Source: Lentilitoribacter sp. Alg239-R112
Lineage (GTDB): Bacteria; Pseudomonadota; Alphaproteobacteria; Rhizobiales; Rhizobiaceae
NCBI RefSeq assembly: GCF_900537175.1
Contig: NZ_LS999833.1
Location: forward strand, 2,232,001-2,296,000
Reading direction: 5' to 3'
Length of the DNA: 64,000 bases
Shown: positions 1 to 10,661 of the stretch, piece after piece
How the letters are laid out: each line of letters starts with the position of its first letter
How positions within the stretch are numbered: the first letter of the stretch is position 1
Translations under genes and position numbers: made by a program
The notes under the pieces: model-generated
Seen by the model: the letters and a program-made list of their open reading frames with translations, nothing else
The model's database searches: none
What the model was told of the DNA's origin: nothing

Positions 1-40
1 CAGTAATTCCGATGATGATGGTTCTTTGAAGAAACGGCAT
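1..40 (-). CDS. N-terminal fragment of an unidentified secreted or membrane protein (runs off the left edge)
   Basis: On the minus strand an ATG at 40-38 opens a frame that stays open to the window edge and encodes a short polar start followed by a hydrophobic run (MPFLQRTIIIGIT), as in a signal peptide or first membrane helix. A purine-rich AGAGAAG lies about nine bases upstream of this ATG; an in-frame ATG at 49-47 is too close to that sequence to use it. It is divergent from galU. Too little is present to name a family. In related genomes a lytic transglycosylase gene can sit near galU, but that is only context. Confidence 0.4.
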   Translation of the reverse strand, partial: MPFLQRTIIIGIT

Positions 41-240
41 AATGTTCATCTTCTCTGTAAGTTTAACGCTCAATGAAAATCCAAATCCATGTAACAAGTC
101 CATATGACAAGCGAATCAAATTATACTAATTTTTACCATGAATATCGTTGAAACCAAGGTGTTGCCTTTTCGTTAGGTTTTTCACGTTAAGAACCGATTG
201 AGTTGGTCGTTTTCAATCACTTGCAGTTAGGAATAGTCAA

Positions 241-1116
241 ATGAGTATCAAGCCAGTAAAGAAAGCCGTTCTTCCAGTTGCTGGGTTGGGAACAAGGTTT
301 CTCCCAGGGACAAAGGCTGTTCCTAAGGAGATGCTCAACATCGTAGATAAACCCGTACTTCAATATATTGTTGATGAAGCTATCTCAGCAGGGATCGAAC
401 ATATCATCTTTGTAACAGGTCGAAATAAGGGAGTTATCGAAGACTATTTCGACATTCAATATGAGCTCAATGACACGCTCAGAAACAGGGGGAAAACCGC
501 AGAGCTTGAAATGTTGAACTCTATTCAACCCAAAGCCGGGTCAACAAGTTTTACGCGCCAACAAGAACCTTTGGGCCTAGGCCATGCTGTTTGGTGCGCG
601 CGCGATATTGTTGGGAACGATCCGTTCGCATTGCTGCTGCCTGACATGGTTATGCAAGATGAACGCGGCTGTCTGTCAGGAATGATGGATGTATACAACC
701 AATCGGGTGGAAACATCATTTCTGTTGAGGAAGTTGCCATGGAAGACGCACATAAATATGGCGTCGTCGGCATAGGTAAAGACGTTGAAGGCGGGTTTGA
801 AATCACCGACATGGTCGAAAAACCCGCACGTGGCTCAGAACCATCAAACCTTTTTATTAATGGCCGATACATCCTTCAACCTGAAATATTTGATATTTTA
901 GCAACACAAGAACGCGGTGCAGGTAATGAAATCCAATTAACGGATGGAATGCTGAAGCTGGCTGCAAAGCAAGATTTTTTTGGCTATCGTTTCCAAGGTA
1001 ATACATATGATTGCGGTACAAAAAAAGGCTTCATTCTAGCCAACATCGCTTATGCTATGGAACGCGATGACATTAGGCCAGATGTGATCAACGAGATTCG
1101 CGACTTAACTAAATAA
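241..1116 (+). CDS. galU: UTP-glucose-1-phosphate uridylyltransferase
   Basis: The enzyme makes UDP-glucose from UTP and glucose-1-phosphate in the cytoplasm, feeding polysaccharide, LPS and glucan synthesis. At 291 residues it has the usual family length. The N-terminal nucleotide-binding signature is intact (residues ~14-40: [18 protein letters not shown], then the DKPVLQY segment), and the conserved EKPARG and YDCGTKKGF segments follow. The ATG start directly precedes [15 protein letters not shown], typical for GalU. It converges on the hisN-type gene with a 12-bp gap. Phosphoglucomutase, which supplies its substrate, lies about 2.5 kb downstream. Confidence 0.95.
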   Translation: MSIKPVKKAVLPVAGLGTRFLPGTKAVPKEMLNIVDKPVLQYIVDEAISAGIEHIIFVTGRNKGVIEDYFDIQYELNDTLRNRGKTAELEMLNSIQPKAGSTSFTRQQEPLGLGHAVWCARDIVGNDPFALLLPDMVMQDERGCLSGMMDVYNQSGGNIISVEEVAMEDAHKYGVVGIGKDVEGGFEITDMVEKPARGSEPSNLFINGRYILQPEIFDILATQERGAGNEIQLTDGMLKLAAKQDFFGYRFQGNTYDCGTKKGFILANIAYAMERDDIRPDVINEIRDLTK

Positions 1117-1128
1117 AACAAACGATAG

Positions 1129-1905
1129 TTACCTGTTCAAAATTTCTAGAGCTTTAGCGTGAAGTTCAGAGTTTGCAGATGCAATAATATCTCCGCCCAT
1201 TTCCGGGCGGTCCCCTCCCCAAGTTGAGACGACACCACCGGCTTGCTCAACAAGTGAAATTAGGCCGCCTATATCATAGGGCTTTAGATCCGATTCTATC
1301 GCGATGTCTGCCGTACCCAGAGCCACCATTGCAAAAGCATAACAGTCGCAGCCATATCTTGCTAAGTTTACTTCGTTTTCCAAAGCATCGTAACGCACCT
1401 CATTTACCCCTTCATGCAAGTAGGGTGAGGTGGTAAAAATATTGGCTCTACCAAGGTCGCTGTTGCGACTTGTTTTAAGATCCATATGAACGCCATCGCG
1501 CATTTTTAAAACCGCACCACCCTCGTCGGCTAGGTAACGTTCGCCAGTAAATGGCTGATCCATCATTCCCGCAACAGCTCGACCATTTTGATACAAACCA
1601 ATTAATGTTCCCCAAACAGGTAAACCGGTGATAAACGCTCTGGTTCCGTCTATGGGATCAATTACCCATACATATTCACTATCTAAATTAGTAGGCTCTT
1701 CCTCCTCCCCTAAAATCCCATGCTCTGGAAATTCAGCTTCGATGATAGCTCGAATGGCTCGCTCACAGGACTTATCAGCCTCAGTCACGGGATCAAAGCC
1801 TGACGTGAGTTTGTTCTCGATACTTATGTTACGTCTGAAACGGGGAAGCGTTTGCTCAGCAGCTGCATTTGCTAAGCTTTCAAAAAAATTACGATTTGGT
1901 AACAT
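1129..1905 (-). CDS. hisN: inositol-monophosphatase-family phosphatase, probably histidinol-phosphatase
   Basis: A 258-residue member of the Mg-dependent IMPase fold. The metal-binding motifs are visible: GEEEE after residue 65, the central DPIDGTRAF motif near residue 83, and the C-terminal PYDIGG segment. In alphaproteobacteria this subfamily usually provides histidinol-phosphate phosphatase (HisN); inositol monophosphatase or CysQ-like activity cannot be excluded from sequence alone. The gene is convergent with galU and lies 48 bp downstream of the N-formylglutamate amidohydrolase gene on the same strand, so the two may be co-transcribed, and both would concern histidine metabolism. Confidence 0.85.
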   Translation of the reverse strand: MLPNRNFFESLANAAAEQTLPRFRRNISIENKLTSGFDPVTEADKSCERAIRAIIEAEFPEHGILGEEEEPTNLDSEYVWVIDPIDGTRAFITGLPVWGTLIGLYQNGRAVAGMMDQPFTGERYLADEGGAVLKMRDGVHMDLKTSRNSDLGRANIFTTSPYLHEGVNEVRYDALENEVNLARYGCDCYAFAMVALGTADIAIESDLKPYDIGGLISLVEQAGGVVSTWGGDRPEMGGDIIASANSELHAKALEILNR

Positions 1906-1953
1906 CTCACTATCCGAATTTTGCTTTAGTTGGGGGTAATTTTAAAGGCTAAC

Positions 1954-2853
1954 TTACTCAGCCGCTGCCTGAATATTAGAAAATTCATGCTCAACATAGT
2001 GCATAAATTGGGTTGAGAACCGCTGCAAGTCGCTCTGCAATCCAGCAAAAGAGGGTTTAAGCTCCAATGTTTGCTCATCAATATAGAGCCCCCGATTTAT
2101 TTCTATCTGCAAAGCATGCAAATTTTTTCGCGGGCGTCCATAATGTTCGGTAATAAAACCGCCAGCATAGGGTTTATTACTTACAGCATGATATCCCATA
2201 TTATTCAGCAAAAGCAGCGCAATTTGCATCAAACACTTATCAGCGCTTGCTCCATATCGATCTCCAATAATAAAATCAGGTCGTGGAGCTGAGTTCCCTT
2301 GGCCAGCATTCGACGGCATAGAATGACAATCTATTAAAAAAGAATATCCAAATGTTGCATGGGTGCGCGCAATCAATTTGCGTAATGTTTCGTGATAAGG
2401 ACGATATAAATGCTCAATACGATCCAGGCTTTCACATAGAGGTAACTTGTGGTGATAGATGTCTTTTTTCTCGGCAACAATTTTGGGAATAGTTCCCAGC
2501 CCCCCGGCGACCCGAATAGAATTCCTATTTATATAAGATGGGAGTTCAGCATCAAACATTTTTGGATCTAATTCATAAGGCTCTCTATTAACATCAAGCC
2601 AGGCTCTAGGAAAATTGGCCTTTAGAAACGGAACACCAAATTGGGCGACTTTGTCAAAGAACTGATCAACATAATAGTCTTCAGAAGCACGAATCGAAAG
2701 TGAATCCAGTCGCGAACTTGCCAAAAAACCTTCGGGATAAATACGACCTGAATGGGGAGAATTAAATACAAAAGGACGCGTTTGCTCAGAAGGTGCAATG
2801 ACCTCATATGGTTCAACACCAAAATAATCAGCAAAGTCTTTTTGCTTTACCAA
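1954..2853 (-). CDS. N-formylglutamate amidohydrolase family protein
   Basis: A 299-residue protein of the N-formylglutamate amidohydrolase (HutG/FGase-like) family, which hydrolyses N-formylglutamate to glutamate and formate in histidine catabolism. Visible family features are the early PFVFNSPHSGRIYP segment, the DCHSMPSNAG motif and ITEHYGRP, with His, Asp and Glu residues for metal binding. The start appears to be TTG at 2853, preceded by GAGGGTG; no better ATG lies before the conserved N-terminus. The gene lies upstream of the hisN-type gene and divergent from cpdR. Substrate specificity is inferred from the family. Confidence 0.8.
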   Translation of the reverse strand: MVKQKDFADYFGVEPYEVIAPSEQTRPFVFNSPHSGRIYPEGFLASSRLDSLSIRASEDYYVDQFFDKVAQFGVPFLKANFPRAWLDVNREPYELDPKMFDAELPSYINRNSIRVAGGLGTIPKIVAEKKDIYHHKLPLCESLDRIEHLYRPYHETLRKLIARTHATFGYSFLIDCHSMPSNAGQGNSAPRPDFIIGDRYGASADKCLMQIALLLLNNMGYHAVSNKPYAGGFITEHYGRPRKNLHALQIEINRGLYIDEQTLELKPSFAGLQSDLQRFSTQFMHYVEHEFSNIQAAAE

Positions 2854-3038
2854 ACCGCACCCTCGAAAACATTAACTATTAGGCAACCATGTTGCCAGTT
2901 TGTTGTGGGTCTGTCTAGATAATTGAATGATTCCATAGTGTAAATTTAATTGCATTCACTGCTTATTTACTGGCGATCTGTATAAATATATCCTAATTTA
3001 GGGCTAAATATCTTACTGAGTTTAGAGTTGGGACAAAT

Positions 3039-3404
3039 ATGAATTCGAAAATCCTTTTAGCAGAAGATGATAATGACATGCGCCGCTTTCTGGTCAAAGC
3101 GCTGGAAAAAGCCGGGTATGAAGTACGTTCATACGATAATGGAGCCAGTGCCTATGACCGTCTTCGAGAAGAACCATTTTCACTTCTTTTAACTGATATC
3201 GTGATGCCAGAGATGGATGGTATTGAACTTGCACGCAAAGCGACAGAACTCGACCCTGATTTGAAAGTTATGTTTATCACAGGCTTTGCAGCGGTTGCGC
3301 TTAATCCTGATTCGCAAGCACCTAAAGATGCAAAGGTTCTATCAAAACCATTCCATCTAAAAGACCTTGTGAATGAAGTTGAGAAGATGCTTCAGGCGGC
3401 TTAA
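3039..3404 (+). CDS. cpdR: single-domain response regulator CpdR
   Basis: A 121-residue stand-alone receiver domain with no output domain. The acidic pocket is LLAEDDNDMRRF at residues 6-17, the phospho-acceptor is Asp53 in LLLTDIVMPEMDGIEL, Thr lies in MFITGFA and the conserved Lys in VLSKPFHL. The sequence closely resembles CpdR, which when unphosphorylated directs ClpXP to degrade CtrA and PdeA at the cell pole; the CckA-ChpT relay phosphorylates it. It is followed by a tRNA gene. No CtrA box is evident in its own upstream region, although two occur elsewhere in the window. Confidence 0.9.
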   Translation: MNSKILLAEDDNDMRRFLVKALEKAGYEVRSYDNGASAYDRLREEPFSLLLTDIVMPEMDGIELARKATELDPDLKVMFITGFAAVALNPDSQAPKDAKVLSKPFHLKDLVNEVEKMLQAA

Positions 3405-3499
3405 GCTACCGCCAGGCTGCAATAACCACTTCATTTTAAAAATCAGTGCGATTGGTATTGACGCACGCGGTCTTTATGTGTTGTAAGCGGCCATCGGAT

Positions 3500-3574
3500 G
3501 GGCGTATAGCTCAGCGGGAGAGCGCCTCGTTGACATCGAGGAGGTCACAAGTTCAATCCTTGTTATGCCCACCA
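3500..3574 (+). tRNA. tRNA-Val (GAC)
   Basis: A complete cloverleaf can be drawn. The acceptor strand GGGCGTA at 3500-3506 pairs with TATGCCC at 3564-3570, followed by A and an encoded CCA at 3572-3574. The D arm contains AGCTCAGCGGGAGAGC. The anticodon stem CCTCG/CGAGG encloses loop TTGACAT with anticodon GAC at 3532-3534. The T arm contains GTTCAATCC. The GAC anticodon reads valine codons GUC and GUU. Confidence 0.95.
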
Positions 3575-3658
3575 TCCTCTTCTTCAATTATATTTTTCGA
3601 AGAAAAAACTTTCATAGAATGAAAATATGAGGGTGATATTCTGTCCGCACAGAAATAG

Positions 3659-5320
<1,662 letters not shown>

Positions 5321-5520
5321 GCATATTAACATATTCTTGATGCAACCTATCTATATGCACAAAATTCAGGGCAATTTCCGACCTCAGAACACGTTTGAGA
5401 CTAGACTTATCTTTTTAAACCTGTTATCGCTGCGTTAATCGTGATGCCGTAGGTTGAGCGAACAGAATTTTATTTGCTGTTTTAAAGCGGCTATATAACC
5501 TAAACATTTAAGGAAATAAC

Positions 5521-5745
5521 GTGCAAGTACTTGTCCGTGACAACAATGTCGATCAAGCGCTAAGAGCGCTAAAAAAGAAAATGCAACGCGAAGGTATTTT
5601 TCGCGAAATGAAAATGCGTGATTTTTATGAGAAGCCTTCTCAAAAACGTGCACGTGAAAAAGCTGAAGCTGTTCGTCGTGTTCGTAAACTTGCTCGCAAA
5701 CGTGCGCAGCGCGAAGGCTTGATCGGCGGACGTTCAGGTCGCTAA
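5521..5745 (+). CDS. rpsU: 30S ribosomal protein S21
   Basis: A 74-residue very basic protein matching bS21: it starts [20 protein letters not shown], continues with a [25 protein letters not shown] core and ends in an arginine- and lysine-rich tail. It binds the 30S platform near the 16S rRNA 3' end and assists initiation. The start is GTG at 5521 with AAGGA upstream. A hairpin terminator follows. Confidence 0.95.
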   Translation: MQVLVRDNNVDQALRALKKKMQREGIFREMKMRDFYEKPSQKRAREKAEAVRRVRKLARKRAQREGLIGGRSGR

Positions 5746-5786
5746 TAGCTGCCGTTTTTTGGTCGTTTTCAAGATGTATGTAATTG

Positions 5787-5820
5787 AGCGGGGGCGATGC
5801 AAATCGTCACCGCTTTTATT
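5787..5820 (+). terminator. rho-independent terminator after rpsU
   Basis: AGCGG at 5787-5791 pairs with CCGCT at 5810-5814, extended inward by GGCGAT with ATCGTC across one mismatch. A T-rich stretch follows to 5820. Confidence 0.7.
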
Positions 5821-5864
5821 TTGGCTTAATGTAGAGCACAAGCACAAATCAGGGTTGCTAAAAC

Positions 5865-6734
5865 ATGGTTGAATTTAAACAATGCGAACTTAGCTCAACT
5901 AATAACTTCAAGTTTCGCAAAGTACTTTTTGGCAGCGCACTTTTATCCGCACTTGCGTTGGCTGGGTGTGAAACGACATCTACAGTTACAAGTACTGATG
6001 TAATCCGCATTGACCGTAATCAGGCGTCCGAAGAAAACATTTCATCGCTTTCAAGTGTTATTGCCTCAAATCCCAGAAATCCAGAAGGATTTAATGTACG
6101 AGGTTCTGCCTTTGGTAAAGCTGGAAGATTTAAGGATGCTCTTGCTGATTTTAATCAGGCAATTTCCCTCAACCCGAATTTTTATCAGGCCTACGCAAAC
6201 AGAGCGCTGATTTATCGTAATTTGAATCAACCGCAACAAGCTGTTGCAGATTACAATCGAGCGATTCAGATCAATTCGCAATATGATACGGCCTATATTG
6301 GCAGGGGAAATCTTTACAGGCAGGCAGGGCGCAATGAAGAGGCTTTAACTGATTTCAATCGCGCAATTTCTCTTAATACAGTAGATCCTCGTGCCTACCA
6401 TAACCGAGGTCTTATCCATCAACTTAGAGGCCAACATTTAGAAGCTATCTCAGATTTTGCTCAGGCCATTTCCATCTCGCCAAAATCTCCAGAACCATTT
6501 AATGGTCGTGGACTTTCTCAACTTGCACGCGGCAATACGGATGAGGCACTGGAAGATTTCAATACAGCAATTAATTTGGATAAAACCGTTGCCGAATCAT
6601 GGTCCAATCAGGCGTTTGTTTACGAGCAGCGCGGTGAAAAACAAAAAGCGAAGAGATCATACCAGAAGGCCATTTCGCTCGACCCGAAATATCAACCTGC
6701 AAAAAGTGGTTTAGCCCGCGTTTTCAAACGCTAA
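5865..6734 (+). CDS. TPR-repeat lipoprotein
   Basis: A 289-residue protein with a lipoprotein signal (hydrophobic run ending LALAGC at about residues 30-35) and then six consecutive tetratricopeptide repeats from about residue 67 to the C-terminus. Each repeat shows the GRG/NRA...A..DF/Y..AI.L/I.P pattern. It would be anchored in the cell envelope facing the periplasm and act as a protein-interaction scaffold, as in NlpI-like lipoproteins. The partner is unknown. A terminator follows and there is no obvious operon partner. Confidence 0.82.
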   Translation: MVEFKQCELSSTNNFKFRKVLFGSALLSALALAGCETTSTVTSTDVIRIDRNQASEENISSLSSVIASNPRNPEGFNVRGSAFGKAGRFKDALADFNQAISLNPNFYQAYANRALIYRNLNQPQQAVADYNRAIQINSQYDTAYIGRGNLYRQAGRNEEALTDFNRAISLNTVDPRAYHNRGLIHQLRGQHLEAISDFAQAISISPKSPEPFNGRGLSQLARGNTDEALEDFNTAINLDKTVAESWSNQAFVYEQRGEKQKAKRSYQKAISLDPKYQPAKSGLARVFKR

Positions 6735-6781
6735 GCTTATTCAGCTTATAATTATCCAACATCTAGATAAAAACCGGTAAT

Positions 6782-6809
6782 AAAAAACCCGCCATGTAGG
6801 CGGGCTTTT
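6782..6809. terminator. bidirectional rho-independent terminator
   Basis: CCCGCC at 6788-6793 and GGCGGG at 6799-6804 form a strong stem, with A-run 6782-6787 and T-run 6806-6809 on either side. It can serve the TPR gene on the plus strand and the small oxidase subunit gene on the minus strand. Confidence 0.85.
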
Positions 6810-6831
6810 AGTATTCAGAAATACAAAATCA

Positions 6832-7065
6832 TCAAATGATTTTATTCATAATAATCCGGCCTACAAACATGCTTACAATAAAAGTTGCTAGACCAGCTAA
6901 GAAACCACCGGATGTATAAAACCCAACTGCCATTCCAATCAGAAGCGCAACGCAAGCAAGCGTGCCATATTTCGTGCCAGTGATAAAAACACCATAAGTT
7001 TTATCGTGTTCGGAGTAATCCATCTCGCCGCCCAATTCGACCGGACCTGACTTTTGCTTTGCCAT
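6832..7065 (-). CDS. aa3-type cytochrome c oxidase subunit IV
   Basis: A 77-residue protein with a short soluble N-terminus (a GEMDYSEHDKTYGVFI segment) followed by two hydrophobic helices. It matches the small alphaproteobacterial subunit IV of aa3-type cytochrome c oxidase, a membrane accessory subunit with no cofactor. ATG 7065 is chosen because GGAG lies eight bases upstream; the ATG two codons earlier is too close to that site. It is not next to the other oxidase subunit genes, as is common for this subunit. Confidence 0.8.
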   Translation of the reverse strand: MAKQKSGPVELGGEMDYSEHDKTYGVFITGTKYGTLACVALLIGMAVGFYTSGGFLAGLATFIVSMFVGRIIMNKII

Positions 7066-7182
7066 AATCATTCTCCATTTCGCAGATATTTACACCTCGC
7101 ATACACAATCACTTCAAAACACGCAATGCGACATGTTGAGTTTTCGTGGAAATTCAATCGAATTTGCTGCAAAACATTGTAT

Positions 7183-8148
7183 TTAAATTGAACGCTGAAG
7201 ATTGATTGTCTCAATAACAGGCGTGAGCGCTGGCTTACCATCAAACCAATTAATTAAGTTATCAACGACAAGGTCGGCCATTAAATCTCGTGTGTGTATC
7301 GACGCCGACGCCACATGAGGCAGCAAAGACACATTTGGAAAATCAAACAATCGCGTCGGAGTTGATGGCTCGACCTCAAATACATCAAGCCCGGCACCAG
7401 CGATAACACCGTTTTCTAATGCATGGATAAGCACATTTTCATCTATAACCGTACCACGCCCGACATTGATGAAAACACCTTGCGGACCTAGGGCAGATAA
7501 AACTTCAGACGTAACCGAATGATCCGTAGCAGCATTACTTGGAACAATCGCAATAAGCGTATCATTCTGTTGAGCAAGTTCTAGAAGGCTTGAACGGTAT
7601 CCATAGGAAACATCCACTTTCTTAGAACGAGTATGATACTCAATACAAACTCCAAAGGCCTCAAGTCGCTTTGCAATTTCCAAACCAATGCGACCTAGGC
7701 CATAAATACCAATTTTTCGTCCTCGCAAGGTCAGCTTCGTAAGCGGGTAATTACCTTCTTTAGCCCACCTACCTTGTCTTAGATAATTTTCAGCCTGCGG
7801 TAATTCCCTCAACGTATTCAAGAGTAAGCCAACTGTAGTATCGGCGACCTCTTCGCTTAAAACATCAGGTGTATTCGACACGATTACCCCCTGCCTCGCG
7901 GCATAATTGGCGTCGATAACATCATACCCTACGCCAAAGTGTGCTATAATTTCAAGATTTGGCAGACGTGCAATAAGAGAATTTGGAATGACACCCATCG
8001 ATGCAATTCCTGATATTTCATTGACCAGCTGATCATTCAAAAGCGCAATATCTGCAGTTGAAATTCGAATAACCGTAAAAATATCGGTTAGCCGAGCAAG
8101 AATACGTTGATGAATATTACCCGGAATAAGTATGGTCCGCTTTGACAC
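7183..8148 (-). CDS. D-isomer-specific 2-hydroxyacid dehydrogenase
   Basis: A 321-residue NAD(P)H-dependent oxidoreductase of the GhrB/hydroxypyruvate-glyoxylate reductase type. The dinucleotide-binding motif GIYGLGRIGLEIAKRL is in the middle. The catalytic Arg is in INVGRGTVIDE, the Glu in GLDVFEVEP and the His in LLPHVASASIHTR. The start is GTG at 8148 with GGAGGGG upstream. It follows a LacI-family gene by 34 bp on the same strand, so the regulator and enzyme probably form an operon for sugar-acid or keto-acid metabolism. The substrate is not determinable here. Confidence 0.85.
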   Translation of the reverse strand: MSKRTILIPGNIHQRILARLTDIFTVIRISTADIALLNDQLVNEISGIASMGVIPNSLIARLPNLEIIAHFGVGYDVIDANYAARQGVIVSNTPDVLSEEVADTTVGLLLNTLRELPQAENYLRQGRWAKEGNYPLTKLTLRGRKIGIYGLGRIGLEIAKRLEAFGVCIEYHTRSKKVDVSYGYRSSLLELAQQNDTLIAIVPSNAATDHSVTSEVLSALGPQGVFINVGRGTVIDENVLIHALENGVIAGAGLDVFEVEPSTPTRLFDFPNVSLLPHVASASIHTRDLMADLVVDNLINWFDGKPALTPVIETINLQRSI

Positions 8149-8182
8149 AAAACCCCTCCACTAGGTTACTATAAATTACGGC

Positions 8183-9208
8183 CTACTTCCGCTCAACCAT
8201 TGGCGCAGTGGATTGTCTAATCCGCATTTCCGGTTTAATAAGCTGAAGGCCGCTTACATCTTCCTCAGAACCATTTAAACGATCGAGCAAGGCACGTGCA
8301 GCACGCCGCCCAACCATAGATTGGCCATTCCAGACAGTCGTCAAAGCCGGCATAGAAATGGCGGCTTCGACCAGATCATCATAACCAGTTACAGAAATGT
8401 CCTTGCCCGGTGTAAGACCAGCGCGATAAATACCATTCATCAATCCAATTGCGACAAGATCATTCCAGCAAACGGCAGCTGTTGGTTTCTGAGACATTGA
8501 CAAGAATGTAACAGCAGCTTCAAACCCCTCCTGTTTTGTTCTTGGCCCAGGGATGCGCAAAGACGGATCAACTTTAAGGCCTGCTTTTTCAAGTGCATCC
8601 ACATAGCCTTGATATCTATCACGACCTGTCGATGTATTATCTGCGCCACCAACCATCGCAATTGATCGGTGCCCCAATCCAATCAAATGATTTGTGGCAA
8701 GTGCAATGCCATACGCATCATCACCACGGAAAGTAGGCAATTCAACTTCTGGAATTGATCGGGCGATCAAAATAGCGGGCATACCGTTGTCTGCGGCCAA
8801 TTGAATATCACGTGGTGGCGTATCAATCGCTGGCGACATAATTACGCCATCAGCACCAAGTTGGAGAAGTGTCTCCAGAAAGTCTCGCTGCTTTTCAACA
8901 GAATCGTAATGATTGGAAAGGATAAACGTCTGACGGCTTCTATCTAACTCACTCTCAATCGCTTTTAAAATCTCCGCATAAAACGGATTCATTATGTCGT
9001 GAACAACAACGCCAACAATGCCTGATTTAGATGTTCTTAAACTCGCCGCTCGGCGGTTATAAATGTAACCCATCTCTCGAGCGGCATCTTTAATTCTAAT
9101 TCGGGTTTCCTCTGCTACAAGCTCACTATCCCGCAATGCAAGCGAGACCGTAGCGGTCGAGACATTAAGCTTATCTGCAATAGTTGATAATTTTATCTTT
9201 TGCGCCAA
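8183..9208 (-). CDS. LacI-family transcriptional regulator
   Basis: The N-terminal helix-turn-helix (KLSTIADKLNVSTATVSLAL) and the YIYNRRAASLRTSKSG hinge are typical of LacI/GalR regulators, followed by a periplasmic-binding-protein-like sensor domain of about 270 residues. TTG 9208 is the likely start because GGGAGTGGG lies just before it and it begins MAQKIKLST. A frame extending to a TTG at 9235 is possible. It precedes a 2-hydroxyacid dehydrogenase gene and probably controls it in response to a sugar or sugar acid. The ligand is unknown. Confidence 0.85.
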   Translation of the reverse strand: MAQKIKLSTIADKLNVSTATVSLALRDSELVAEETRIRIKDAAREMGYIYNRRAASLRTSKSGIVGVVVHDIMNPFYAEILKAIESELDRSRQTFILSNHYDSVEKQRDFLETLLQLGADGVIMSPAIDTPPRDIQLAADNGMPAILIARSIPEVELPTFRGDDAYGIALATNHLIGLGHRSIAMVGGADNTSTGRDRYQGYVDALEKAGLKVDPSLRIPGPRTKQEGFEAAVTFLSMSQKPTAAVCWNDLVAIGLMNGIYRAGLTPGKDISVTGYDDLVEAAISMPALTTVWNGQSMVGRRAARALLDRLNGSEEDVSGLQLIKPEMRIRQSTAPMVERK

Positions 9209-9294
9209 GTGCCCACTCCCAGTTACGCCACCCAATTTTAATTATTTTAAACAGTTCCTAAATTATTTAACTGAAATTTGCAAACCTATTGTAT

Positions 9295-9765
9295 TCAATC
9301 ATTTTTTTCAGTTTTCGAAAGAATGGTTTGAAGGTTCTCAAGCATGACTTGTTTTTCTGGTTTTGAAAGGCTTTTTAAAAGTTCCTTACGCCACTTTTTC
9401 TGCTCATTTCGAATATTGGAAACGAGTGAAACACCCAACTCCGTTAAATAAACATTAGCTCTTCGCCGATCAATGACATCTTGTTTGCGGACAACAAAAC
9501 CTCGAGCAGATAATCTATTTATAGATTTTGCGATCGTTGGTGCAGATACACCTAAACTCTCAGCAATATCGCTAGGCGTTTTTCCATCAGCTTTAGCTAA
9601 CAGAAGAATAATCCGCTCTTGCCCACTATATAAATCGAGAGCTTTTAATCTTGCAGAAAACGACGATCTCATTTGACGAGATAAAACAAATACCGCCTCA
9701 ACTAATGCATGATTTAAAGCGGTCTTTTTAGACTTTTTCCCTTGTTTCTTTACCTTTGAGGCCAA
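9295..9765 (-). CDS. MarR-family transcriptional regulator
   Basis: A winged-helix MarR-type protein of about 156 residues. The recognition segment is PSDIAESLGVSAPTIAKSI, followed by the wing containing DRRRANVYLTELG. The N-terminus is lysine-rich. TTG 9765 is preferred as start because AAGGGAG lies about seven bases upstream; an in-frame GTG at 9798 would overlap the divergent creatininase gene. MarR proteins usually repress their own or a divergent gene, so the neighbouring creatininase-family gene is the obvious target candidate. Confidence 0.82.
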   Translation of the reverse strand: MASKVKKQGKKSKKTALNHALVEAVFVLSRQMRSSFSARLKALDLYSGQERIILLLAKADGKTPSDIAESLGVSAPTIAKSINRLSARGFVVRKQDVIDRRRANVYLTELGVSLVSNIRNEQKKWRKELLKSLSKPEKQVMLENLQTILSKTEKND

Positions 9766-9791
9766 CTTTTGCTCCCTTAGCAAATATCCAG

Positions 9792-10583
9792 GTGACACGA
9801 TACTTGATTAATCTAATAAAAACGTGGCACGACATCCAGATGAAAACCACTGATCACGAAACTATTGTCATCATACCATTTGGTGCATATGAACAACACG
9901 GAGCGCACCTACCCAGTGATACCGATGCGATCATAGCAACAGAACTTGCCAGAAGGCTAGGTGATGTCGTTGATAAGCTTAAAATTAAGTTATTACCAAC
10001 TGAACAGATAGGCTATTCTATTGAGCACCTTGATTTTGGAAAGACTAAATCTTTCTCCTATCAGAAGGCCATCGAACGCTGGCTTGGAATTATCAAACAA
10101 CAATATGATCTTGGCCACCGCAAAATACTTCTGCTAAACGCGCATGGTGGGAACTCCCCCCTCTTAACCATTGTTGCAACAGAAGCTCGTGTGAAATGGA
10201 ATATGTTGGTGGTTGTTACCCATTGGACCCGATTTGGATTGCCAGATGAACTCGCAGACAAAATGGATAAATCCATCGATATACATGCGGGTGATATTGA
10301 AACATCTATAATGCTATCAATCAATTCCGATCTGGTGAATATGAAATATACTGAAAATTTCCCATCCAAACAATCTGATTATATTGATAATTATAAATTC
10401 TTGCGAGCATATGGGCCGCATGCGTTTGGTTGGAAAATGAGTGATTTAAATGATCAGGGTGTCGTAGGAGATGCAAGTTCTGCAACGGCTGAAAAGGGCA
10501 ATCTGATATTGGAACATACAATATCAGGCCTTAAAGACCTAGTTACAGACATATCGCAATTCGACTTGGCACAATTTCGGTGA
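9792..10583 (+). CDS. creatininase-family amidohydrolase
   Basis: A 263-residue protein with the family's metal-binding signature: PFGAYEQHGAHLPSDTD near the N-terminus, NAHGGN in the middle and the HAGDIETS motif later. The family hydrolyses cyclic amides such as creatinine and also includes the MftE and FAPy deformylase types. GTG 9792 is chosen because it gives the expected TRYLINLIKTWHDI lead before the conserved core; TTG 9804 and ATG 9840 are alternatives. The divergent MarR gene starts only about 26 bp away. The true substrate is unknown. Confidence 0.8.
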   Translation: MTRYLINLIKTWHDIQMKTTDHETIVIIPFGAYEQHGAHLPSDTDAIIATELARRLGDVVDKLKIKLLPTEQIGYSIEHLDFGKTKSFSYQKAIERWLGIIKQQYDLGHRKILLLNAHGGNSPLLTIVATEARVKWNMLVVVTHWTRFGLPDELADKMDKSIDIHAGDIETSIMLSINSDLVNMKYTENFPSKQSDYIDNYKFLRAYGPHAFGWKMSDLNDQGVVGDASSATAEKGNLILEHTISGLKDLVTDISQFDLAQFR

Positions 10584-10661
10584 AATACTTCTCGTTAAAC
10601 ATAGTATCCTCAGACAAAAACACTTATATGCGGCTAAGCAAGAAACAATGGATAGACAGGC

